Below are positions 32,613 to 43,402 of a DNA stretch of 64,000 nucleotides, in pieces (position 1 is the first letter of the stretch; each line of letters starts with the position of its first letter). The notes under the pieces are model-generated. The model was not told where the DNA came from, ran no database searches, and saw only the letters and a list, made by a program, of their open reading frames with translations. A program made the position numbers and the translations under genes. This stretch comes from Saccharomycopsis fibuligera x Saccharomycopsis cf. fibuligera (taxonomy: Eukaryota; Ascomycota; Saccharomycetes; Ascoideales; Saccharomycopsidaceae), in assembly GCA_001936135.1 (NCBI GenBank), contig CP012816.1, positions 1,367,501-1,431,500 on the forward strand, in the 5' to 3' direction.

Positions 32613-33991
32613 ATGGCTGAAGAAGAAGTAAGTGTTTTGTTTTGTTAGTTGTGGTTTGTTTGTCTGGAATGTTGAATTTAATTTGCCCTTTAACGATTTT
32701 GAAACGAAGTGATTTGCTTGCTGGAACAACCATGAATTTTCTCCCGATTATGAATCGTTGCCAAGTTAATCATTCAGCTGCATCCATTTATTCTCTATAG
32801 TAATTGGTTGTTTGCTTTGGTTTTCTTTAAGACTTTCTATTTGACATTCAATTTGGTTGTTTCATTTAATAATCTTGAAGGCTCTGCAATAGTTGCTATC
32901 GTGGAGTATAGAGTCATATCATGCTTAGGAGTTCACATTTAAAGTCGCAATAAATTTTTCACACATACACATCACAAAATTCTTGCAAGTTGTGATGTAT
33001 AAATTTTCCTGTTTTACTCGAGATTGTGACAAGTGTATCGTGTTAAATCACGGATTGTTGCGAGTGCTCGCTGGTTATCAAAATTGAAGTATTGAGCTTG
33101 GTTAGTCAGATGATCTCGATTTTATTTTCAAATGAATCATTTGAATTCAAGTCTTGCAGGTAGACGAGATATATAACCGCTGGTGAGGTGGTCTTTTCAA
33201 GATTAAATTCAAACATTCTGTGTAGCATGACTTGAATCCAATCTAAAATGTCTCTTGTTAGCAGAATTCAATGGCATCCATAATCATGGAACTCAAAATA
33301 CAAACATTTCGAGATCTTTGGATATTGTGTTCTGCGTGCAAGATAACTGGCACAACTATTATTGTTCTGTGAGGGTGAAGAAAAAATTTTCACTTGCTTA
33401 CCGGCCAGTAGCGCCCGCTTTCAAGAGTCTACTCCTAAGCTGGCATCAAATAAAACAACATTCTCCAGCAAGCCCAAGAAAACATTTGATCAAAAATAAC
33501 GAGCAGTTTTACTAACTTTTTGTTTTTTTTAGCACAATTTCGAAACCGCTGATGCTGGTTCCTCCTTGATCTACCCAATGCAATGTTCTGCATTGAGAAA
33601 GAACGGTCACGTTGTTATCAAGAACAGACCATGTAAGATTGTTGAAATGTCTACCTCCAAGACTGGTAAGCACGGTCACGCTAAAGTTCACTTGGTCGCT
33701 ATTGACATTTTCACCAACAAGAAATTGGAAGATTTGTCTCCATCTACCCACAACATGGATGTTCCAGTTGTTAAGAGAAACGAATACCAATTGATCAACA
33801 TTGATGACGACTACTTGTCCTTGATGACCCCTGACGGTGACACCAAGGATGATGTCAAGGTCCCAGAAGGTGAATTAGGTGAAAAAATCCAAGCCGCTTG
33901 GGAAGAAGGTAAAGACTTGAACGTCACCATCATCTCTGCTATGGGTGAAGAAGCCGCTATCTCTTTCAAAGAAGCTCCACAAGGTGCTTAA
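32613..33991 (+). CDS. Translation factor eIF5A, one long intron
   Basis: Spliced CDS is 32613-32627 joined to 33533-33991, 157 codons, the length of yeast Hyp2 (TIF51A). Exon 1 is just MAEEE; exon 2 starts [20 protein letters not shown], matching MSDEEHTFETADAG of yeast. The hypusine site is Lys51 in [12 protein letters not shown]. The OB-fold C-terminal domain follows ([38 protein letters not shown]). The factor, modified by deoxyhypusine synthase and hydroxylase, promotes elongation and termination at stalling motifs such as polyproline. Codon use is strongly biased to preferred yeast codons (GGT, TTG, AAG, GAA), as expected for very high expression. Confidence 0.97.
32628..33532 (+). other. 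Spliceosomal intron in eIF5A (905 nt)
   Basis: Starts GTAAGT at 32628, has TACTAAC at 33510-33516 followed by a T-rich tract, and ends TTTTTTAG at 33532. Phase 0. Very long for a budding yeast. No clear snoRNA boxes were found inside by eye. Confidence 0.93.
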
Positions 33992-34260
33992 ATTTCTTAA
34001 CCAACAAGTTAGAAACAGGAAAATAAATTTGTTTTCAAGTGAAGATGGTTTTGTCTTTTTATTATTTTTTTTAATTTTTTTCTCTTTTTATCCTTGTCTT
34101 ATTCTTTTATATGTTTGAATATATAAGAAAGGTAAAGAATTAAACAAAACAAAGACAACAAAAGAAGTTATTTTTTTTTTTGTTCATGTAGAGAAGCGTA
34201 TGGTATTCAATGTTCAATATGCGTACAGTTCATCTATTGCTATGATAATATGAGCTTTTA

Positions 34261-34302
<42 letters not shown>

Positions 34303-35060
34303 AATGATAATCAACCCCTGTAACAACATGAAACTGAAATACTTTATCTAGAGACGTCAAATATATCAACATGACCCAACTTAGTAGAAAAAATTTCTAT
34401 ATTTTAAACTATCAGTGAGGTAGTAGGTTTAAGTCGCATCACACAAGAAAGACATTTTATTATAAAAGCAAAGTTTCAGCCGCATGTATGAGTGGCTCTA
34501 ATAAAATTATAGTGCTATATGTTAACAAACTGGAAAGTTGTAAGTAAAAAGAATATTCAACAACTATACATTACCATACCAGTTGACCAAAAGAACTTGT
34601 TCAGAAAAATACAGTTTTAAAAGTATTACAAATTAAAGACACTAACACGAAAGTAAGTATAACAAAACAAGATTAAGTGGTAGAGACACAAAAGGGGAAA
34701 AGGAAAATTGAAAGATTCAAGTATCATACAATAAATATAAACAAAGAGTTCAAAATAAGGAGACAAAATTAATAAAAGGGAAAAGAAAATACTAATGAAA
34801 ACAGTTGGAATGAAGAAATAGATAAGTGTACAAAAATCAAATTAAAATATCAGGTTTGAACAAAAAGGGAATTAAAAATGTGAGTTAAACAATTAGGGCA
34901 ACGAGAGAATACTATTGTTACACAATGCAGTGCCCTTGTTTTTTCATTATTTGTTTTTAATAGCTTTTTTCATTTTCTTATCTTTATAACTTAGGATACC
35001 TTAGGACAGAGCGTGAAGTTTCAACTGCCCTGAGTGCAGTAGAATGAATAACATTGCAAC
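33992..35060. other. Intergenic between convergent eIF5A and membrane-protein gene
   Basis: 1.07 kb of A/T-rich sequence, both neighbours ending here. Contains a pure A tract of 39 (34262-34300). No gene is seen. Confidence 0.7.
34262..34300 (+). repeat. Poly(A) tract, 39 bp
   Basis: Uninterrupted A run about 270 bp after the eIF5A stop. Could be a simple slippage product or a trace of a poly(A)-tailed insertion; no target-site duplication is evident. Confidence 0.9.
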
Positions 35061-36537
35061 TTACGCGTTTGTGGCAACATAAAGGGCAATAAGAAGGCCG
35101 ACAAATCCGCCATAGAGAGGAACCAAACCTAAGGCATTTCTCAAAAGAAGAGAGTTGCGGAAAGTGAAATCTTGAATATGGTCCCAGAGGGAAATGGAAA
35201 GTGGAATACCAGCCTTCGAAGCAGACACAGCTGCATCATTCTTGATATCGTCGATGTCAATGGTCTTTCCCAAAAACAAAAAGTTCAACAAAAGTCTAGT
35301 GATAAAGAAAGTAAATGGGTCGTATTTCAAGCCAAATTTGTTGAAGTTAATGTAGTAACTGCTAACTAATGGAAGAACAGCTGATATGAGGAACCAGAAA
35401 CTGATCAATTTCAAGAATTCTGGCTTTGCAAAGTCTTTAATGTAGAATGTTGAACGGTTTAAGAAACTAGTAGGTAAGTGAGCAGCAAGTTTTTCTGGAA
35501 TGTAATATCCAACAGTTACTTGAGTAATGTTATTTAAAACAACCAAATACTGCTCTAAAAACAATTCAAGGTTGTAAATGGTGGTTGGATTACTCAATAT
35601 TGCTCTTAAAGATTCGTTTTTGGTACCAATGACCTTAGCAACATCTGCGTAGTATTCCTTAATCTTTTCTCTAGCAGCTTCGTATTTCTCGATGGTCAAA
35701 TCTTTGTATTTCACTAAAAGCTCTTCTTCAGGTTCAAGTGGAGTCCGGTCATCTACCTCCTCCTCAGTAGATAACTCCTCGCCATCAATAACTTTTTCAC
35801 CATTTGCTTCCTCCTCCTCTTCTTCTTCTTCTTCTTCTTCCTCCTCCTCTCCTTCTTCAGAGTCTGCTTCTTCATCTTCTCCTTCAGAGTCTGATTCTTC
35901 CCCTTCGTCATCATTCTCATCTTCGTTGAGTTGGCCTACTTCTGATCTGGAAGATTTGCTTTTGCTTGGAGTGGAAACATTGCTGTTTCTGCTCAATGGA
36001 CCATTTCTCAAAGGGCTCAATATCTGAGATGCCCTAGTGCTTTTTGATGGAGACTTGGATGGTGAGTATCTTTTACGGTAAACAAAATACTTGTTGAATC
36101 TTTTATCCTTTTCCAATTCTGGATGATCGCTAAAATGCTGGTTGATTTTATCTTCAATGACTGCCTTGGTTCCATCAATTGCGCTAATATTGAAAGTTAG
36201 TATTAAAAAGTTTCTTGAAAAGATAAAGTGCAAAAGAGTATGGGTAGGAAATTAAACAGCGGAGGAGGACAAATTCATTTGTTTACATGATTGCATGTCC
36301 CTCGCTGATGGGGCAGCCGAGGCTAACACGCGAAAGAAAGTCTCATAATTCTCTCTGACTTTTCAGCCAATAATTAAAGTTCTTGGCCATTAACCATTTA
36401 TAATAGAGTCTCAATTGACTGAATTACTTGGTTTTTCAAAAATAAAATAAAAACAAAAATAAAAAAAACGCGTACCGAATACCAAGATCATCAGCTAGTT
36501 CTAGCAATTCAACTTTTTTCAATTGTTTTAAACTCAT
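35061..36537 (-). CDS. SAP-like N-terminus, acidic, C-terminal multipass membrane protein; one intron
   Basis: Spliced CDS is 36537-36476 joined to 36183-35061, 394 codons. The N-terminus MSLKQLKKVELLELADDLGI plus RAIDGTKAVIEDKINQHF resembles a SAP/LEM-like helix-loop-helix (LKKxELxELAxxLGI). A Ser/Lys/Pro-rich stretch and a long Glu/Asp/Ser acidic run follow (about residues 100-170). The C-terminal half has membrane-type segments: FLKLISFWFLISAVLPLVSS, DPFTFFITRLLLNFLFLGK and LVPLYGGFVGLLIALYVATN, with a further hydrophobic helix near YLVVLNNITQVTVGYYI. I do not recognise the orthologue. A SAP-like domain on a membrane protein recalls inner-nuclear-envelope or ER proteins, but that is inference only. 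Confidence 0.8.
36184..36475 (-). other. Spliceosomal intron with GTACGC 5' site (292 nt)
   Basis: Minus strand: 5' site GTACGC at 36475, branch TACTAAC, 3' end AATATTAG at 36184. The alternative GT (GTATTC, four codons earlier) would break the frame. The joined frame gives a continuous SAP-like helix pair, supporting the unusual 5' site. Confidence 0.8.
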
Positions 36538-37198
36538 TGTCTTGTATTTATCGTAGAGTCAAAATAGCTTAAAATCCTTTTTTTTTTTTTGTTTTAATTG
36601 TCGCTTTTGAATATGTTGAAGAAAAAAATGGCACAATTACTGATTTCTCGAGCTGTATGTAGGCTTGACTCTGGGGTATTAAATAAAAATAAAAATAAAA
36701 ATAAAAGTAAAAAAAAGTAAAAAAAAAAAACAAAAAGAACGGGCTGTCTTATTTTTTGTTGTTTTTTGCTTTACTACGTGGGTTTCTGCATTGTGAAGCA
36801 ACCATCTTATTTGTTTGTTTTTGACTGAAACATAAACAAACATCATGTGATAATATTGTGATTTCTTATTTTAGACAAAGATAAATAAATACTTACTCAA
36901 GTGAAGCTACAACTGGTTGGGATTTAAGAGATGTAAAAAGCAATTGTAACATTGATATCAGCATCAAAAAAAAGTAGAGGGCATATGGAAGAAGATATGT
37001 AAATCATAAAATGGGGAATATGAGAAAAAAAGCAATAACAATGGCTAATAATATTATGAAGAATGGAAAAAGAAATAAATCAACACAATAAAAGAGTAAA
37101 AGACCAAAAAGACCAAAAATAAAATAAAGCAGTCTCATGAAAACAGAACTAAAAGCATAAAAGATCATAAAAATACGTGACAAAACAGTAATTCCAAC
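36538..37198. other. Intergenic, promoter of membrane-protein gene / SPT21 3' region
   Basis: 661 bp with ATAAAA repeat units near 36680-36730 and A/T-rich sequence throughout. No gene is seen. Confidence 0.7.
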
Positions 37199-39058
37199 CT
37201 AATCGTAAACGGTAAATGGTGAAGACACTAGCCCAACATTACTACGTTTAGCATTTGCATGTTGACCGGTATAGCTAGTACTAGTATCTTCTTCTTCTTC
37301 ATCATCGTCCAACTCGTCCTCTTTGTCGCCATCTTTTAAAGCACTGTCTTCTTTATCAGATACAGATTCGATAATTGGCGTCAAAGCATCAGAATCCTTT
37401 GGCGTACTGTTTTCTTCTGGTGTCAACGATGTTTCAGTATTGTTATTAGCTGCTGCGCTTGTATTGTTAATTATGGCCAAGTGAGTCAAGTTTTTCTCAT
37501 TTTGCTTGCTAGTGCCGCTATTCACTATTTGCCCAGTAGTGGTAGCATTGCTATCGCTGCTCGTTTTATTGCTGTTATTTGTGATATTATTGTCATTCAT
37601 AGAGAAGCCATTACCAATGGTCGGTGTACCTTGTGCCATACCCAGCTGTCCATTATGATTGTAGACATGAGTGAGAAAGTTCTCTGGGTTGAAATTAAGC
37701 AACTCGTCCAATTCTCTATTAACTTGCAACATATCGGTGAATTTTTTATGGGTTCCATCATTAGTAACACTAGCGTTATCATCAATACTATTATCAGAAG
37801 TTGGTGCAGAAGTGTGGGCAGTGGTGGAGTGACTTGGGTGTGAAAGCATACTGAGACTGGAAACATCAGAAAGTTCAGAAAGAAGTTCAGGAGGAATGTT
37901 CTCTTTGTTATTATTGACATCATCTTTAATAATCCAGTAGTTCTTTTGGTTTTTCTTTGCTGGTAGCTGTTGTTGTCGCTGTTGTTGCTGTTGCTGGGAT
38001 TTATTTGTCTTGCTATCAAGCTGTTGTGTGATGGTGGGACTTGTGAATGAAGAGTTACTTTCAACATGTTGGCTTTGAATATCTCTTGAAGGAGTATTCA
38101 TAAACTGCGGAGACTGGTCCATGTAGTTTTGATCACTAAAATTATGGAACGTTTGATAGTTCTGTATTAATGGTGATGACTTCTTAGCTTTTTTGCCGAG
38201 CAAATCATCAGAGTCTAAGCCAGTTTGGCTTTTTCTTTTCAAATAATTATTGTTGTTACTATTAATGTAAGCCTCGTAAGTAAAGTAGAGGTTTTGATTT
38301 GGAGATGGGGCAAAATTGGACATTCCAGCCATTGGTTGAGATTGTGGTTGGCCCATCGACATAGGTTTAACGGGTAATGATAGCGTACGCATGGCTTTTG
38401 GAGCAGGACCAGGGTTTGTGGTTCTTTTACTTGGCTTTATGCCATTTCTTGATGGTTTAATAAGTTTCCGCGTATTAGTATTGCCAGTGCTTGCAGCATT
38501 ATTATTTTTGGCAGAAGACTTGCTGCTAATTCTCACTTTTTGTCTTTCAATTCTCTTGAATTGCAACTTCACTGATAATACTTGCTTGGATTTGTTGTCT
38601 GTGAGTAAACTCATTATATTGGTTTCAACTTTACCAGGTATCAAGATATCTTTTGCTTTGGATCCTGAGCTGGAATTGTTAGAATTTGAGGTGTTATTGT
38701 TCTGATTAGTGCTGCTATGGCTGCCTTCATCATCTGAAGAATCGGTATAGTCATTACTGATCAATTTGGAAAGCAAACCGTAGCCCACCAATGGGGTATT
38801 TATCTCACTGTAATCGCACACGTAAATGTTGTAATCGTATCTTTGAGCCAAGTTTGGAACAATTTCCGGGCTGCTTCTCAATACTGCTTCAATACATGCT
38901 CTGAGCTTGACGACGCCAATGAGTCGCGTTTCGTTGTTAAAAAGTTCCATCTCTCCGAATTTTACTTTCATATTCGCGTTGGACTTTGACAAAAAGATCT
39001 GATCATCATCAAAGTTATAGGTGACTTTGAGTCCCATCATTGCAGTTTTGGTGGACAT
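37199..39058 (-). CDS. SPT21: SPT21/Ams2-type transcription regulator
   Basis: 619 residues. The N-terminal ~110 residues form the only ordered part: MMGLKVTYNFDDDQIFLSKS, LIGVVKLRACIEAVLRSSPE, YDYNIYVCDYSEINTPLVGY then GLLSKLI. This pattern (beta-strand opening, IGVVxLKxCIxAVxxxSPE, DYSExxxPLVGxGxLS) is the Spt21/Ams2 N-terminal domain as I recall it. A basic linker with KVRISSKSSAK follows, then Asn/Ser/Gln-rich sequence, a small Arg/Gln stretch and an acidic end (DGDKEDELDDDEEEEDTSTS). Spt21 controls histone gene transcription with Spt10 in yeast. No GATA finger, present in fission-yeast Ams2, is seen. The assignment rests on one domain. Confidence 0.65.
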   Translation of the reverse strand: MSTKTAMMGLKVTYNFDDDQIFLSKSNANMKVKFGEMELFNNETRLIGVVKLRACIEAVLRSSPEIVPNLAQRYDYNIYVCDYSEINTPLVGYGLLSKLISNDYTDSSDDEGSHSSTNQNNNTSNSNNSSSGSKAKDILIPGKVETNIMSLLTDNKSKQVLSVKLQFKRIERQKVRISSKSSAKNNNAASTGNTNTRKLIKPSRNGIKPSKRTTNPGPAPKAMRTLSLPVKPMSMGQPQSQPMAGMSNFAPSPNQNLYFTYEAYINSNNNNYLKRKSQTGLDSDDLLGKKAKKSSPLIQNYQTFHNFSDQNYMDQSPQFMNTPSRDIQSQHVESNSSFTSPTITQQLDSKTNKSQQQQQQRQQQLPAKKNQKNYWIIKDDVNNNKENIPPELLSELSDVSSLSMLSHPSHSTTAHTSAPTSDNSIDDNASVTNDGTHKKFTDMLQVNRELDELLNFNPENFLTHVYNHNGQLGMAQGTPTIGNGFSMNDNNITNNSNKTSSDSNATTTGQIVNSGTSKQNEKNLTHLAIINNTSAAANNNTETSLTPEENSTPKDSDALTPIIESVSDKEDSALKDGDKEDELDDDEEEEDTSTSYTGQHANAKRSNVGLVSSPFTVYD

Positions 39059-40180
39059 CTTGATAACGATCTATGAGACCTGATAAAAAATTGTTAAACG
39101 ATTATATAATTGTAGACTGATACGCCCCACACGCAACTTGATTAATATATTCTCTCAAAAAAATGTAGCGGCAGCAAATTGGTTGTGTGATATTGAATGC
39201 TACTTACTATCAGATGAGATAGTTGTGGTTGGTATGAGAAGTAAAAGAAAAAAGTTTAGGACTGTAAATGGAAAAACAGAATGAAACCAAAGACGCAAAT
39301 AACAGATGAAAAACCCCAAGTCAAGAATCGCGTAATATTATATATGTTCAGAAACCCGAGAAGCATTAAGTCTAAAAAATGAAATTAAAAAGTACACCAA
39401 ATCTTTCATGTCGCGTTCGTTATGCGTCAACTGCCTTGTATGACTAAGCGAATACTACAATATTATGTAATATGATGGAATAGCGATACAAGTTGCACGG
39501 ACAACAGCTAGAAAAATAAACAACGGGTATAAACAACGCGTGAAGAAAAACGAAAAAATGAGAAACAAAAAATAGTAAACGTGCCCCAAAGTCGTGTCAG
39601 TTTTAATTTTGACCGATAATTTCAAGTTGCGATTCTTTGCTATCGCGCCGCTAATATCTATTTTTTGGTTTTTGGTATGTTTTTTATCTGCTTTTCGTGT
39701 CCGTTTCTTTTGTTACAGATTTCCTTTTTTTATTTTTTCTATTTACACTTTTCATTCCCGTCTGTCAAGTTTCTCATTTTGCTTAGCTTCTATTTGTCAA
39801 TTTTTCGCGATTGCTGAATTACCGCTAGCAAGCAGTTTTACCACTTTAATTTGCGCTGCTCGGATGATTCATTTTGTACACTAAAAATGCAAAAGCAAAA
39901 TTAATTAGAGTAATTTTTTATAATAACAAGTCGCTTTTGCGCTTCTTTGCTTACATTTGCAAATCAACTTGAGCTATGAGTGAATAGCAAATTTTGGATG
40001 TATATATATTTTATAATCGAGCTTAATATATCATTTCCATTACACGTAAGTCAAAGATAACCAAGAACTTGTTAATCAACACTTTCCCAGTCTGTTTACT
40101 GTTGGTTATCAAAAATTGTTTCTTTATTTTGCTTCCTATGTAAGGCTTTGCATCTGATTGATTTAAAGCAGTGGCCTACA

Positions 40181-40196
40181 ATGTCTAACCAAGAAG
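40181..40196 (+). pseudogene. Orphan exon-like start MSNQE plus one base
   Basis: ACAATGTCTAACCAAGAAG is followed at 40197 by GTACGT, an intron 5' site. Codons are of highly expressed type, and a TATATATA stretch lies about 180 bp upstream. No convincing second exon follows: the only TACTAAC-AG pair on this strand is at 41735-41748 and leads to a stop after about 9 codons. Without splicing the frame is 23 codons. Could be a decayed gene, a non-coding RNA or chance. Confidence 0.3.
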
Positions 40197-40734
40197 GTAC
40201 GTTTTATGGTCCTAATAAAGCGACAGATCCCTTTGTAAGGGGCCGTTGTTAAGTATGACAAGTGGTGTAAGTCGAATGAGCTTGGCTGTTCTTCTAAAGC
40301 GAGACTCTTTGAACTTGTGAAAATTTTTAATTGGAAAAATACGGATCAGTTTGCGGGCACTGCTAGAAGGTGAATATTTTTTGTAATCACCCTTTTCGTA
40401 GCAATTTGTAGCATGCACGGGTTTCCCAACATGCATGAAAATAAACACTGCAAGAAAAAATGTTTGCGAAGGCCAAGACAAACCCAAAACTTAGACCACC
40501 ATGGTAAAATGTTTCTTTTTTGCATACTGCAAATAGTCACAAATAGGGCCAAAAAGCATTAAATTCTAAGTGTATTTTCATGCACTTTCATAGACATGAG
40601 ATGTCTGAAAGAGCTTTGTCAATCGCAAATAAGCAGTAGCATTAGGAGCTAATTAAAAAGAAAACGGCCTTGCTGAAACATGCTTTGCACAAAAAGAATT
40701 TCGCTCCTGGGCTTATAATTTGTACAAAGTTTAT

Positions 40735-40736
<2 letters not shown>

Positions 40737-40769
<33 letters not shown>
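40737..40769 (+). repeat. Poly(A) tract, 33 bp
   Basis: Uninterrupted A run in the desert, 540 bp downstream of the orphan exon. No flanking duplication is evident. Confidence 0.9.
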
Positions 40770-40771
<2 letters not shown>

Positions 40772-43216
40772 AACGAGATTCATTTATACAGTTTATCTTC
40801 TTCTGAATATGCTGATTTGTCTATCAATGTGATATGAAGGTGTACGAATGTATTTCGATTTGCTTTCTGCACTTCGCTATTAATACTGAAGAACAAATAA
40901 CTAAATAATTTATGGACAAAATTGTTCGTTTATTGAAAGCACACACAAACATATTACATAGTTCGAAGATTCATTTTATAAGTATGTAACTGTTGATTTT
41001 ACAGCATGAAAAAAATGCTATAAGATAGATATTGCAACTAAAAACTTGCTTATGCAAAGTATTAGCACTTCTTTTTAAAAGCCTAAGGAAAAATAAAAGA
41101 AAAAACTACAATGAAGATCTTGGTGTAAAATTTATTCAATCTTCCACAGGAAAAATATTTCCTAATTGTGTAATACCATTATTGTCCTGATAGTATATAC
41201 TTTCACTTAGTTTTGGTATTATTGGCCAAAGTACTGTATTTGTACTCTACACTGCAGGATTCCAACTTTTTTATACAAAGCAGCAGTTCATCTCAAAAAT
41301 GGTAATCAAGCAACGAGTAGTCATAACGCTACAAAACAGATGAAATTGTTAATACAATTATCTAAACTCTGACTCAGAAATAACAAAACTACTAAAAAAA
41401 ATTGGCTTTTGTTACTTTTAGACATTTCACATACTTAGGCCAGGAGCAGTTTTGAAAATCTACCATAGAAGTGTTCACAGAAGGTTCTTAGCAAGTTCAA
41501 AAGTAAGCATCTGTTGAACAAGGAAGAAGAAGCTAATATGAAGGGACAACATATTTTGAAAGCAGAAACTTCTAGTTAAACCGAATGATAGATTTAGATC
41601 TGGGCCCTGATAAAGCTTTTGTACCTAAATTAGACATGAAAATGTGCTAGTTAATTCTCTTACTAGTTCGCCTGCGCTGATAATACTTTTCAATGATACC
41701 AACTGTCAATTACGATAGAAAGGCTAAAGCTTGATACTAACATTTTAGGACAGGTAAATTTTATTTTCAAGTTGCAATAATCTTAATTCATAAATACATA
41801 AATATTCCATACTCTGGCTTTAGTGGCTCTAACTGCGAGGTTGCTAGCTTGTTCCACAAATTATCACCACTGCTGACACAAAAAATGGTGATTTTGATTA
41901 ATGACGTCAGCGGTTTTCGCGACTCAGATTCAGTGTAGAGTCTGTAGTACGACAGCACTGACGGCTACTAAAAGATAAATAGACTTAGACATAAACATAT
42001 ATTTGTGAGAGGCCAGGAAAAACAAAAGAGGCTGACAGTACAAAAAGGGGAACAAAGTGGAGAGCCAAGCCGGGATGCAAAACACACATAAGCGTCCGTA
42101 TAGGTATCTACGGCAAGCATAATAATAGCACCGAAGAAGCACGAGACTTAGGGGTATTTACAGTACATGATGCATTAATGGAAAGAAAAACGCGACCGGA
42201 CTGGAAAGTCGGGAGTCAGGCGTTTGATAAATGATCGTATCACAATGTATTACAATGTGCTACGAGTTTGGCAACTGTTAACCGGTAACAGCCCTTAGGG
42301 TTCGGAGTATTTAAAGAAAAATGAAGTCTTAGTAAGATATTCTTTACAAAACCTAAAAGTAAAACATCTCGATCTATAACCATGTCTACTAGTGTTGTGG
42401 TTTAAAAATGAGGGAATTTTTTTGTGTTGAAATTTTCAGATTTTCACTTCTTATTCTGGAGTATCGGTCGGAGTAACTTTTACGGAACTTTAAGCACTAG
42501 ATAATTTTATTGGAGGAGGAAAATTTTAAAATAAGGCGGGAGCTAAACCTCCACCAAGCCAACACAGTACATCAGAAGTAGCAGTGCGCGAGAAAACAAA
42601 CCAAGAGATTTCCTCATTAGCATATGTTTGGTGCCAAACAAAGACAGTCTTTCCAATTAAAAGAGCCACCACTGTATAAGTAATACACTTTTCCAAGACA
42701 ATCGGACAGCTCCAGTGTGACAAAATACCAGCGACGCACGATAAGCGTCGGCGCCCCACGCATCTCTATGCTTTTCTCCAACACCGGGTACCCCATACGC
42801 TGACCGCTGACAATCGCGACGTCATTGTCTGAGAGAATTACAATTAAAGGAAAATCTTGTTTTTTTGGGCTGGGCGATTAGAGAGAACCGGACCCATGTG
42901 ACCGCACTATAATCGTGCATGGCCTTAATGATTGTATGCCGACGCTTCCGCAGCGCTTTGAGGCCGGGCTGTTTGCCGGGCAACCTCGCGGCTCGGCTGC
43001 TCCGAGGAAAATACACAGTGCGGAAGAGGCACAAACGAAGAAAAACAAACACAAAAAACTGAGAAAATAACAAAAAATGGAAAAACAACAAAAAAAAACA
43101 AAAAATTCACGCAGCAGCAAGACGCATTCTCTGCTGCATCTTGCAGCGTGGGTTGTCCGGAAACAGCGCTGATTTGCCCAATTTGCACTGAAGCAAAAAA
43201 CCGCTGGTGGCCGGCC

Positions 43217-43230
43217 ATTGGCTATATAAA
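43217..43230 (+). promoter_or_regulatory. PMP1: CCAAT box and TATA box of PMP1
   Basis: ATTGG (43217-43221, reverse CCAAT) is followed directly by CTATATAAA (TATA core 43223-43230), about 175 bp before the PMP1 ATG, with a T/C-rich leader tract between. A standard strong-promoter arrangement. Confidence 0.65.
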
Positions 43231-43402
43231 CAATCCGCCCCCGTTGCTTTTCCTATCTTTTTTTCAAGTGCTCGCTCCTTTTACTTCTCTTTTTCTCTTT
43301 TTCTCCTTTTGTTTTCCCTTCTCTTCCTATCCATTATTCGGTGCCGTTTTAGTTGTCCTTATACTTTGCCCCTTATAATAATCACAAAATAACAATTTCG
43401 CA

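Larger units (their letters stand above)
39059..43402. other. 4.3-kb gene desert between SPT21 and PMP1
   Basis: No supported full gene. It contains an orphan start exon at 40181-40196, an A tract of 33 (40737-40769), a TGACGTCA CRE-like palindrome near 41903-41910 and TTAGGGTT (Tbf1-type) near 42296-42303. It also has a GC-rich segment about 42,700-43,060. From 42,600 it should hold the PMP1 promoter. Confidence 0.6.

Noticed and set aside
32628-33532. snoRNA inside the eIF5A intron
   Set aside because: TGATG-like words occur but no C/D or H/ACA box set with proper spacing could be found by eye.
40212-40487. Minus-strand 91-codon open frame with a signal-peptide-like start
   Set aside because: No recognisable motif, poor codon bias and overlap with the orphan-exon region; not enough support.
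41735-41760. TACTAAC-ATTTTAG acceptor as second exon for the 40181 start
   Set aside because: It would need a 1.5-kb intron and gives only about 9 further codons before a stop; no family match.
42329-42360. Third copy of the dispersed repeat (GTCTTAGTAA word)
   Set aside because: Only a ten-base word matches; flanks do not align.
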